Shown here: one piece after another, positions 9,919 to 21,300 of the stretch
Layout: each line of letters starts with the position of its first letter
Position numbering within the stretch: position 1 is the first letter of the stretch
Assembly (NCBI GenBank): GCA_964017155.1
Contig: OZ024861.1
Span: 22,272,213-22,336,212 of the forward strand
Source: Oasisia sp. SBJ-2009
Lineage: Eukaryota > Annelida > Polychaeta > Sabellida > Siboglinidae
DNA length: 64,000 nt
Direction of reading: 5' to 3'
The notes under the pieces: model-generated
What the model saw: the letters and a program-made list of their open reading frames with translations, nothing else
Databases searched by the model: none
What the model was told of the DNA's origin: nothing
Translations under genes and position numbers: made by a program

Positions 9919-10833
9919 TTTGAGCAACTAGGTACATCTTGATGAAACATAATCTTATATTGTATTCATTATGTTAAGCATACATGCCATATTAAGCATA
10001 CACCCTTTTTATCACCTTGACAGCAATCTCCAACACCAAGGCCAATCTTAACTTGAGAACTTGTGTCTTGAATCTGTGATTTATTGTAATTTAATGTTTA
10101 GAAATGTGCGTTACATTAGATTCAAAGGTGAGTGAAGACAGAAGATCTATAGTGTCAGTCTGTACTCACTTTTGTATCATTTCATCCCTATATAATGCAT
10201 AGTTGCCACTGCCAGTCACTACTTTTGATTTGGCTTTATGTACATGACTATCATATGTCATTTATATTGTAGACAATGAAGAGCCTTGTCTTGTTCACCA
10301 TTACTAGAACTATTCAATGTTTGAATCTCATCACTTGTTTAAAATTAATTGCAGTCTAACCATAAACAGTTTCCAAAAATATATATAACTCAGAGAACAA
10401 AACGCTAATACAAACATGAGATGCCATGTGTTGTCTTCTGTGAGAAACTTCTGAATAGAGAGGAGTGTTGTGACAAGTATCACCAGCCAGCAGGAGAAAG
10501 TGACATCACGGTTATAGCAGGAAAATATGTTACGCTTATTAGATTGTATATTCTGACATATTGTGGAATCTCTAATATTTGTTAAGCAAACTCTATGCTT
10601 AATAGAATGAATACAGTATCTTACTCATCACTGTCTGCATAATGTGAATACCTGTAACGACATGCATTGCAATAAACTGGAATGAAATAAGATATTAAAG
10701 GCAGTATTTATGAAAAAACCTGGCTGTGGTCTACAATTGTCTGGAAGTAGTGGTAATAACAATGGCAATATCTATACATGCATGCGTACATGCACATACA
10801 TAGTCCCACACAGTCTTGGTTGCACAATATCAT

Positions 10834-10949
10834 GCACACACACGCACACGCACATGAACACGCACACACACACACACTCACTCATACACACACTTATACA
10901 CACGCACGCACACACACACGCGCGCACACATGAGCACATGCACACACAT
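10834..10949. repeat. CA/CG-rich dinucleotide tract
   Basis: Interrupted (CA)n with CGCACG, CTCATACA and GCGC interruptions. The surrounding 9.92-11.21 kb is AT-rich, with no supported gene. The 89-residue + frame ending here is His/Thr-rich only because of the repeat. Confidence 0.9.
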
Positions 10950-11214
10950 CACAAATATTTCAACTATCACAAAGTCTAACTTACACCCTCTGACAGTCAT
11001 CATACAGTGGCATAATATTTACATAAACAAAAATATATACAACAAACATACAAAAATATTAAAGAGGAACTCTTAGTAGACACCTACAGACACATGACAT
11101 AAGCACTGAAACCATTATACTAATTATTGTATTATCAAAAAGTTTAAATTACACATGACTTAACTACTTTGATATGCTGGTAAAATTTATATTGCTCTGA
11201 TACATGACTTACAG

Positions 11215-11550
11215 TAAAGTAAAAGTATGTTCCTATATAGCGCTATAATGTTATCCAATCCTTAGCACTGCTCAAAGCACTTTACACTTTACTCCCTGGT
11301 AGACCTGTTCAATCGAACACCATCTCAGCTTCTTGAAGAAGCATCCAGCCATTCTGCAATTAATGCATGAAGACTATTCGTACACAATTATCCACCACTG
11401 TCTATAGCCAGGTACTCATTCATACAGTTGAGTGAGTTGGAGCAATGTAGAGTGAAAAAACCTTGCCCAAGGTCTGATATGGCAGCACAGGATTTGAACC
11501 CGGGTTCTCTAAGTTGAGAATCCGAAGCTCTAGCCACTGCGCAACAGGGC
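11215..11550 (-). mobile_element. tRNA-derived SINE
   Basis: On the minus strand the element starts with a tRNA-like head: an A-box-like TTGCGCAGTGGCTAGAGC and, further on, an exact B box GGTTCAAATCC in the context ACCCGGGTTCAAATCCTG. These are the two internal RNA polymerase III promoter boxes. The body follows, and the element ends near AGTGCTTTGAGC and AGCGCTATATAGG, a 3' motif seen in many animal SINEs. It is non-coding and depends on LINE machinery in trans. Its 5' end touches or overlaps by a few bases the terminal repeat of the neighbouring DNA element. Flanking target-site duplications were not resolved. Confidence 0.8.
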
Positions 11551-12067
11551 CCAGTTTCATGAAGCCGTGTAACTTTACGCGCAATTACGCGGTCTACTGG
11601 TCGTAGCTAACAGCGAATAGTCAATGCAGCGTACGGCCTGTTTCATGAGACCAATTTAGCATTCGCGCCACTAGTTCGCCATAGCATTGACCCTCTTACG
11701 TCGCGGTGGGGAATCCCTGTAGTTGTGCTGTGTCTGAACATCCTTTTTTCTTTCTAGCTGTGCCTTTGTCGTTCGTATAACAAATGGGAAGCTATGATGA
11801 ATGTAAAGGATATCCAGTGTATACATTAAAAATAATAATGTTGAGAGTGGGCGTGTCGGGAGCATACCCTACATTTTCAACTTCGGGAGCATACCGTAAA
11901 TATTTCAACCAGCGTAAAGTTACGCCTACTAAATACATGGTACAGCTAAGTGCAACTATGGAGCAGACTCATGAAACGCAACTAGTGTAACTTTACGACG
12001 TTTTAGATTTTCGACGAGTTATCGCCCGCTATGACGTCGTAAGTAGCCGCTATGAAACTGGCCCCTG
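11545..12067. mobile_element. Non-autonomous DNA element (MITE-like) with 16-bp terminal inverted repeats
   Basis: Left end CAGGGCCCAGTTTCAT (11545-11560) and right end ATGAAACTGGCCCCTG (12052-12067) are inverted repeats matching at 15 of 16 positions. A second inverted pair lies inside: GTTTCATGAGACC near 11640 and AGACTCATGAAAC near 11964. The 523 bp carry no transposase; the 68-residue + frame at 11784-11990 is not supported. The superfamily is undetermined and I could not recognise a clean target-site duplication. Confidence 0.7.
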
Positions 12068-13029
12068 GGCTATACTTACGTGCTACTAGTTGAGTTACGT
12101 TGGTATTGCTCAGTGAGAAATGCACCTATTAACATGTTTTGGTTAGGTAAAGCCACTTCAGGGCCAGAGGTCACACAATTCCCATGGATAGCCACAATGC
12201 ACATCCAACATCCCCACCCCCAGGTGACATTAATAATGCCAAATCTATGAATCACCTTAATAATAATAAAATACATATAAAATGCAATTAAAAATGACTC
12301 TCAGGTGATTTACAAACATATGCACATACACATTACTGGGCTCACTAGCACCCCTGGGAAAGTCAAGTTGTGCATGTGAAGGCGGAGAGATGTTCAGACT
12401 TATATTTATTGTGGAGCAGATAACAAGGTAAATCGTTCAAATGATGATACAAGCATGAAACTTGGCAGGAATATTTATTATATGTAACTTTATGAGAATT
12501 TCAAGTGCTAGCCACTTGAAATTCCAAGATGGTGGCCATTTTCCAAGATGGCCGCCAGATGACCACCCAATAGGTGACATTTCCTGATAACTTCGGATAG
12601 ATCTGTCCAATTGAGTAGGTCATGATGGCGATTTATATGTTTTCAACACTGGCGAAACCGATTATGATATCAAAAGACATGTATGATGTGGTATTAACCC
12701 CTTACCTGCCATATATGTGTCTTTAGGTGCAAAAGTATTACTATAACATACGAGTTTAGATTCACCCAAATTGTCTTTTTCTGTTTTGTTCAGCACTTCC
12801 AGTTATTGATGGTGAATTATCACTTAAAATTTACCGTTGTTATTTTTTTAAATTCTAGTATTTCCTAAAGGCAATTTGATAGGCAAGGGGTATCATGTCA
12901 TCAACAAAATCTGCACTTCGTCCATAATGTGCCCGGGGTGAACATAACATGAACCTGTCCCAATTCTATTGCAATGTTTTTCTGCCCTGCAATGTTCATT
13001 GTTCTGACCAGCTAAGTCTGACAAAATCA
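12068..13029. other. Non-coding sequence with a short hairpin and two GATGG motifs
   Basis: No gene supported. At 12496-12524 there is a perfect 12-bp-arm hairpin (GAATTTCAAGTG, spacer CTAGC, then its complement). It is followed by CCAAGATGGTGGCC (12524-12537) and CCAAGATGGCCGCC (12543-12556), which resemble the YY1 core AAGATGGCGGC. The stretch looks like an old interspersed repeat. It may belong to the same transposon as the adjacent pseudogene, lying on its 3' side, but that is inference. Confidence 0.5.
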
Positions 13030-13882
13030 ACTGCGTAGTGGAGTACAACTTAGTCTGAAACGGAAGCATTTGCAACTTCCAGTACATTGTGTCTTGCATC
13101 CACATTTAGTTAACTCCTGGCAGCTTTTAGCTATGGGAGCAAGGGCAGCCCAGAAGAGCTTCCACAAGTCATCTTCTTTGAACCAACCCCACTCGGACGG
13201 ACACTGAGGCTCTGGCTGGCGTACTATTGCATGGCTCCAAATGTGTCCTGCTTCATATGCAGCTCGCTTGGCATGTTCCTTGAGTGCTCATTGTGTTGGT
13301 AGAATTAAATCATATAACCTCTGCTTTCGTGCAAAGAGAGCAAGCCTCGCCTCATTCACTGACGCAACTGAACTTGATCTGTCATACATCAGGACAACAA
13401 ATTTCTCCAGGATTTGTAGATCAGATTCCTGAATCTTTGATGGGCACTGACTGAGTTTTCGTGAAGATGACTGATGCTTCATTGCATACATTCCATGTCT
13501 GCCATGCTGTCTTTTTCCCTTTGCCATTGAAAGATGATACAACATCACAACCGGTGGAGGCATGGAAGAAGAGCATCCCACTCGTTTTCTCTGGTCCTAT
13601 GGCAGACACAAGTTCGTGGATATGGATCCATCTCCTGTGCTCCCCTTTGCCAAATGCAACCCACATTTTCTCAAGACCTGTTGCGGCAAGAGAAGGCATA
13701 AGGGATATGGCAATAACTACAATGTCCATGTCATTAGCTTCAATCATCAGAGACTTGTATCCCTCGGTGGCTGCATGCCGAGCATGTACGAATATTCACG
13801 TGTCTCTTCCTCGTGGGAACCTGGGGCCACTTCCTCCAGGTTAACGCTGGTGTCACTGGTGATGGTGATGGCATTTTCTTTC
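13030..13882 (-). pseudogene. Decayed transposon-associated gene (PIN-like family of uncharacterised animal proteins)
   Basis: Conserved blocks in order on the minus strand: NLEEVAPGSHEE, then (other frame) IFVHARHAATEGYKS, MIEANDMDIVVIA, LEKMWVAFGKGEHRRWIHIH, FFHASTGCDVVSSFNGKGKK, TAWQTWNV, then (other frame) ILEKFVVLMYDRSSSV, ARLALFARKQR, KRAAYEAGHIW, PSEWGWFKEDDLW, and a Cys-rich end CGCKTQCTGSCKCF. I recall these blocks from a widespread family of repetitive, uncharacterised animal proteins. The spaced acidic residues (DMDIVV, GCDVV) look PIN/FEN-like, but nuclease function is inference. Lesions: a frameshift and TGA just after HEE (about 13810), a second frameshift near 13465, and a TGA after LILPTQ (about 13290). 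The 5' part is missing where the satellite begins at 13883. Confidence 0.8.
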
Positions 13883-16800
13883 GGTGGGTGGTGAGGAGTG
13901 GACATGATTGGAAACAGCCGGACACTGGGTGGTGAGGAGTGGACATGACTGGAAACAGCCAGACGGTGGGTGGTGAGGAGTGGACATGACTGGAAACAGC
14001 CAGACGGTGGGTGGTGAGGAGTGGACAAGACTGGAAACAGCCAGACGGTGGATGGTGAGGAGCGGACATGACTGGAAACAGCCAGATGGTGGATGGTGAG
14101 GAGTGGACATGACTGGAAACAGCCAGACGGTGGGTGGTGAGCAGTGGACATCACTGGAAGTAGAACAGCTAGACAGTGGGTGGTGAGGAGTGGACATGAC
14201 TGGAAACAGACAGTGGGTGCCTGGGTGGGGAGGAGTGGACATGACTGGAAACAGCCAGACAGTGGGTGGTGAGGAGTGGACATGACTAGAAACAGCTAGA
14301 CAGTGGGTGGTGAGGAGTGGACACGACTGGAAACAGTTAGACAGTGGGTGGTGAAGAGTAGACATGACAAGAAACAGCCACACAGTGGGTGGTGAAGAGT
14401 GGACATGACTGGAAACAGCCAGACAGTGGCTTGTGAAGAGTGGACATGACTGGAAACAGCCAGACAGTGGGTGGTGAGGAGTGGACACGACTGGAAGTAG
14501 AACAGCTAGACAGTGGGTGGTGAGGAGTGGACATGACTGGAAACAGCCAGAGAGTGGGAGGTGAGGAGTGGACATGACTGGATACAGCCAGACGGTGGGT
14601 GGTGAGGAGTGGACATGACTAGAAACAGCGACACAGTGGGTGGTGAGGAGAGGACATGACTGGAAACAGTTAGACAGTGGGTGGTGAGGAGTGGACATGA
14701 CTGGAAACAGACAGTGGGTGATGAGGAGTGGACATGACTGGAAACAGACAGTGGGAGGTGAGGAGTGGACATGACTGGAAACAGCCAGACGGTGGGTGGT
14801 CAGGAGTGGATATGACTGGAAACAGCTAGACTGTGGGTGGTGAGGAGTGGACATGACTGGAAACAGTTAGACAGTGGGTGGTGAGGAGTGGACATGACTG
14901 GAAACAGTTAGACTGTGGGTGGTGAGGAGTGGACATGACTGGAAACAGCTAGACTGTGGGTGGTGAGGAGTGGACATGACTGGAAACAGCCAGGCGGTGG
15001 GTGGTGAGGAGTGGACATGACTGAAAACAGCTAGACTGTGGGTGGTGAGGAGTGGACATGACTGGAAACAGCCAGGCGGTGGGTGGTGAGGAGTGGACAT
15101 GACTGAAAACAGCTAGACTGTGGGTGGTGAGGAGTGGACATGACTGGAAACAGTTAGACACTGGGTGGTGAGGAGTGGACATGACTGGAAACAGTTAGAC
15201 TATGGGTGGTGAGGAGTGGACATGACTGGAAACAGCTAGACTGTGGGTGGTGAGGAGTGGACATGACTGGAAGTAGAACAGCTAGACAGTGGGAGGTGAG
15301 GAGTGGACATGACTGGAAACAGTTAGACAGTGGGTGGTGAGGATGGACATGACTGGAAACAGTTAGACAGTGGGTGGTGTGGAGTGAACATGACTGGAGA
15401 GTTAGACAGTGGGTGGTGAGGATGGACATGACAGGAAACAGCCAGACAGTGGGTGGTGAGGATTGGACATGACTTGAAACAGCCAGACAATGGGTGGTGA
15501 GGAGTGGACATAACTGGAAACAGCCAGACAGTGGGTGTTGTGGAGTGAACAAGACTGGAAACAGCCAGACAGTGGGTGGTGAGGAGTGGACATGACTGGA
15601 AACAGCCAGACAGTGGGTGGTGAGGAGTGGACATGACTGGAAACAGCCAGACAGTGGGAGGTGAGGAGTGGACATGACTGGAAACGGCCAGACAGTGGGT
15701 GATGAGGAGTGGACATGACTGGAAACAGCCAGACAGTGGGTGGTGTGGAGTGGACAAGATTGGAAACAGCCAGACAGTGGGAGGTGAGGAGTGGACATAA
15801 CTGGAAACAGCCAGACAGTGGGTGGTGAGGAGTGGACATGACTGGAAACAGCCAGACGGTGGGTGGTGTGGAGTGGACATGACTGGAAACAGCCAGACAG
15901 TGGGTGTTGAGGAGTGGACATGACTGGAAACAGCCAGACAGTGGGAGGTGAGGAGTGGACATGACTGGAAACAGCCAGACAGTGGGAGGTGAGGAGTGGA
16001 CATGACTGGAAACAGCTAGACTGTGGGTGGTGAGGAGTGGACATGACTGGAAACAGTTAGACAGTGGGTGGTGAGGAGTGGACATGACTGGAAACAGCTA
16101 GACTGTGGGTGGTGAGGAGTGGACATGACTGGAAACAGTTAGACAGTGGGTGGTGAGGAGTGGACATGACTGGAAACAGTTAGACTGTGGGTGGTGAGGA
16201 GTGGACATGACTGGAAACAGCCAGACTGTGGGTGGTGAGGAGTGGACATGACTGAAAGTAGAACAGCTAGACAGTGGGAGGTGAGGAGTGGACATGACTG
16301 GAAACAGTTAGACAGTGGGTGGTGAGGAGTGGACATGACTGGAAGTAGAACAGCTAGACAGTGGGAGGTGAGGAGTGGACATAACTGGAAACAGTTAGAC
16401 AGTGGGTGGTGAGGAGTGGACATGACTGGAAACAGTTAGACAGTGGGAGGTGTGGAGTGGACACGACTGGAAACAGCCAGACAGTGGGTGGTGTGGAGTG
16501 GACATGACTGGAAACAGTTAGACAGTGGGTGGTGACGATGGACATGACTGGAAACAGCCAGACAGTGGGAGGTGAGGAGTGGACATGACTGGAAACAGCT
16601 AGACTGTGGGTGGTGAGGAGTGGACATGACTGGAAACAGCCAGACAGTGGGAGGTGAGGAGTGGACATGACTGGAAACAGCCAGGCGGTGGGTGGTGAGG
16701 AGTGGACATGGCTGGAAACAGCGACACAGTGGGTGGTGTGGAGTGGACATGACTGGAAACAGTTAGACAGTGGGTGGTGAGGATGGACATGATTGGAAAC

Positions 16801-17500
16801 AGCCAGACAGTGGGTGGTGTGGAGTGGACATGACTGGAGACAGTTAGACAGTGGGAGGTGAGGAGTGGACATGACTGGAAACAGCCAGACGGTGGGTGGT
16901 CAGGAGTGGATATGACTGGAAACAGCTAGACAGTGGGTGGTGAAGAGTGGACGTGACTGGAAACAGTCAGTTAGACAGTGGGTGGTGAGGAGTGGACATG
17001 ACTGGAAACAGTTAGACAGTGGGTGGTGAGGAGTGGACATGACTGGAAACAGCTAGATTGTGGGTGGTGAGGAGTGGACATGTCTGGAAACAGTTAGACA
17101 GTGGGTGGTGAGGAGTGGACATGACTGGAAACAGCCAGACGGTGGGTGGTGAGGAGTGGATATGACTGGAAACAGCTAGACAGTGGGTGGTGAAGAGTGG
17201 ACGCAACTGGAAACAGTTAGACAGTGGGTGGTGAGGAGTGGACATGACTGGAAACAGTTAGACAGTGGGTGGTGAGGAGTGGACATGACTGGAAACAGCT
17301 AGACTGTGGGTGGTGAGGAGTGGACATGACTGGAAACAGTTAGACAGTGGGTGGTGAGGAGTGGACATGACTGGAAACAGTTAGACTGTGGGTGGTGAGG
17401 AGTGGACATGACTGGAAACAGCTAGACTGTGGGTGGTGAGGAGTGGACATGACTGAAAGTAGAACAGCTAGACAGTGGGAGGTGAGGAGTGGACATGACT
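13883..17500. repeat. Left edge of the satellite, more heterogeneous monomers
   Basis: This edge has more irregular units than the interior: deletions (14201-14215, 14706-14760), an expanded unit with GTGCCTGGGTGGGGAGG near 14215-14230, and many single-base variants (GGACACTGGG, CAGATGGTGG, AGCGGACATG). Long exact higher-order copies are not evident here. The part near 16.15-16.98 kb has a related copy 1,452 bp to the right, with the 45-bp variant AACAGTCAGTTAG near 16967 and 18419. Confidence 0.7.
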
Positions 17501-18377
17501 GGAAACAGTTAGACAGTGGGTGGTGAGGAGTGGATATGACTGGAAACAGTTAGACTGTGGGTGGTGAGGAGTGGACATGACTGGAAACAGCTAAACTGTG
17601 GGTGGTGAGGAGTGGACTTGACTGGAAGTAGAACAGCTAGACAGTGGGAGGTGAGGAGTGGACATGACTGGAAACAGTTAGACAGTGGGTGGTGAGGAGT
17701 GGACATGACTGGAAACAGCTAGACTGTGGGTGGTGAGGAGTGGACATGACTGGAAGTAGAACAGCTAGACAGTGGGAGGTGAGGAGTGGACATAACTGGA
17801 AACAGTTAGACAGTGGGTGGTGAGGAGTGGACATGACTGGAAACAGTTAGACGGTGGGAGGTGTGGAGTGGACACGACTGGAAACAGCCAGACAGTGGGT
17901 GGTGTGGAGTGGACATGACTGTAAACAGTTAGACAGTGGGTGGTGAGGATGGACATGACTGGAAACAGCCAGACAGTGGGAGGTGAGGAGTGGACATGAC
18001 TGGAAACAGCCAGACAGTGGGAGGTGAGGAGTGGACATCACTGGAAACAGCTAGACTGTGGGTGGTGAGGAGTGGACATGACTGGAAACAGCCAGACAGT
18101 GGGAGGTGAGGAGTGGACATTACTGGAAACAGCCAGACGGTGGGTGGTGAGGAGTGGACATGGCTGGAAACAGCGACACAGTGGGTGGTGTGGAGTGGAC
18201 ATGACTGGAAACAGTTAGACAGTGGGTGGTGAGGATGGACATGATTGGAAACAGCCAGACAGTGGGTGGTGTGGAGTGGACATGACTGGAGACAGTTAGA
18301 CAGTGGGAGGTGAGGAGTGGACATGACTGGAAACAGCCAGACGGTGGGTGGTCAGGAGTGGATATGACTGGAAACAG

Positions 18378-21300
18378 CTAGACAGTGGGTGGTGAAGAGT
18401 GGACGCGACTGGAAACAGTCAGTTAGACAGTGGGTGGTGAGGAGTGGACATGACTGGAAACAGTTAGACAGTGGGTGGTGAGGAGTGGACATGACTGCAA
18501 ACAGCTAGATTGTGGGTGGTGAGGAGTGGACATGACTGGAAACAGTTAGACAGTGGGTGGTGAGGAGTGGACATGACTGGAAACAGTTAGACTGTGGGTG
18601 GTGAGGAGTGGACATGACTGGAAACAGCTAGACTGTGGGTGGTGAGGAGTGGACATGACTGGAAGTAGAACAGCTAGACAGTGGGAGGTGAGGAGTGGAC
18701 ATGACTGGAAACAGTTAGACAGTGGGTGGTGAGGATGGACATGACTGGAAACAGTTAGACAGTGGGTGGTGTGGAGTGGACATGACTGGAGACAGTTAGA
18801 CAGTGGGTGGTGAGGATGGACATGACTGGAAACAGCCAGACAGTGGGTGGTGAGGAGTGGACATGACTGGAAACAGCCAGACAATGGGTGGTGAGGAGTG
18901 GACATGACTGGAAACAGCCAGACAGTGGGTGTTGTGGAGTGGACAAGACTGGAAACAGCCAGACAGTGGGTGGTGAGGAGTGGACATGACTGGAAACAGC
19001 GAGACAGTGGGTGGTGAGGAGTGGACATGACTGGAAACAGCGAGACAGTGGGTGGTAAGGAGTGGACACGGTTGGAAACAGCCAGACAGTGGGAGGTGAG
19101 GAGTGGACATGACTGGAAACAGCGAGACAATGGGTGGTGAGGAGTGGACATGACTGGAAACAGCGAGACAGTGGGTGGTGAGGAGTGGACATGACTGGAA
19201 ACAGCCAGACAGTGGGAGGTGAGGAGTGGACATGACTGGAAACGGCCAGACAGTGGGTGATGAGGAGTGGACATGACTGGAAACAGCCAGACAGTGGGTG
19301 GTGAGGAGTGGACATGACTGGAAACAGCCAGACAGTGGGAGGTGAGGAGTGGACATAACTGGAAACAGCTAGACAGTGGGTGGTGAGGAGTGGACATGAC
19401 TGGAAACAGTGAGACAGTGGGTGGTGAGGAGTGGACATGACTGGAAACAGTTAGACTATGGGTGGTGAGGAGTGGACATGACTGGAAACAGCTAGACTGT
19501 GGGTGGTGAGGAGTGGACATGACTGGAAGTAGAAAAGCTAGACAGTGGGAGGTGAGGAGTGGACATGACTGGAAACAGCCAGACAGTGGGTGGTGAGGAG
19601 TGGACATGACTGGAAACAGCCAGACAATGGGTGGTGAGGAGTGGACATGACTGGAAACAGCCAGACAGTGGGTGTTGTGGAGTGAACAAGACTGGAAACA
19701 GCCAGACAGTGGGTGGTGAGGAGTGGACTTGACTGGAAACAGTTAGACAGTGGGTGGTGAAGAGTGGACATGACTGGAAACAGTTAGACTATGGGTGGTG
19801 AGGAGTGGACATGACTGGAAACAGCTAGACTGTGGGTGGTGAGGAGTGGACATGACTGGAAGTAGAACAGCTAGACAGTGGGAGGTGAGGAGTGGACATG
19901 ACTGGAAACAGTTAGACAGTGGGTGGTGAGGATGGACATGACTGGAAACTGTTAGACAGTGGGTGGTGTGGAGTGGACATGACTGGAGACAGCCAGACAG
20001 TGGGTGTTGTGGAGTGAACAAGACTGGAAACAGCCAGACAGTGGGTGGTGAGGAGTGGACATGACTGGAAACAGCCAGACAGTGGGTGGTGAGGAGTGGA
20101 CATGACTGGAAACAGCCAGACAGTGGGAGGTGAGGATTGGACATGACTGGAAACGGCCAGACAGTTGGTGATGAGGAGTGGACATGACTGGAAACAGCCA
20201 GACAGTGGGTGGTGTGGAGTGGACAAGATTGGAAACAGCCAGACAGTGGGAGGTGAGGAGTGGACATAACTGGAAACAGCCAGACAGTGGGTGGTGAGGA
20301 GTGGACATGACTGGAAACAGCCAGACGGTGGGTGGTGTGGAGTGGACATGACTGGAAACAGCCAGACAGTGGGTGGTGAGGAGTGGACATGACTGGAAAC
20401 GGCCAGACAGTGGGTGGTGAGGAGTGGACATGACTGGAAACAGCCAGACAGTGGGTGGTGAGGAGTGGACATGACTGGAAACAGCCAGACAGTGGGTGTT
20501 GTGGAGTGAACAAGACTGGAAACAGCTAGACAGTGGGTGGTGAGGAGTGGACATGACTGGAAACAGTTAGACAGTGGGCGGTGAGGAGTGGACATGACTG
20601 GAAACAGTTAGACTATGGGTGGTGAGGAGTGGACATGACTGGAAACAGCTAGACTGTGGGTGGTGAGGAGTGGACATGACTGGAAGTAGAACAGCTAGAC
20701 AGTGGGAGGTGAGGAGTGGACATGACTGGAAACAGTTAGACAGTGGGTGGTGAGGAGTGGACATGACTGGAAACAGCTAAACTGTGGGTGGTGAGGAGTG
20801 GACATGACTGGAAGTAGAACAGTTAGACAGTGGGAGGTGAGGAGTGGACATGACTGGAAACAGTTAGACAGTGGGTGGTGAGGAGTGGACATGACTGGAA
20901 ACAGCTAGACTGTGGGTGGTGAGGAGTGGACATGACTGGAAGTAGAACAGCTAGACAGTGGGAGGTGAGGAGTGGACATAACTGGAAACAGTTAGACAGT
21001 GGGTGGTGAGGATGGACATGACTGGAAACAGCCAGACAGTGGGAGGTGAGGAGTGGACATGACTGGAAACAGCCAGACAGTGGGAGGTGAGGAGTGGACA
21101 TGACTGGAAACAGCTAGACTGTGGGTGGTGAGGAGTGGACATGACTAGAAACAGCCAGACAGTGGGAGGTGAGGAGTGGACATGACTGGAAACAGCCAGG
21201 CGGTGGGTGGTGAGGAGTGGACATGGCTGGAAACAGCGACACAGTGGGTGGTGTGGAGTGGACATGACTGGAAAAAGTTAGAAAGTGGGTGGTGAGGATG

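Noticed and set aside
10710..10979. His/Thr-rich 89-residue + frame
   Set aside because: It is produced by the CA dinucleotide tract.
12076..12276. Possible minus-strand exon ending at a GTAAGTATAG donor near 12077
   Set aside because: The phase does not join to the acceptor at 9199 without a stop, and the encoded peptide is not convincing.
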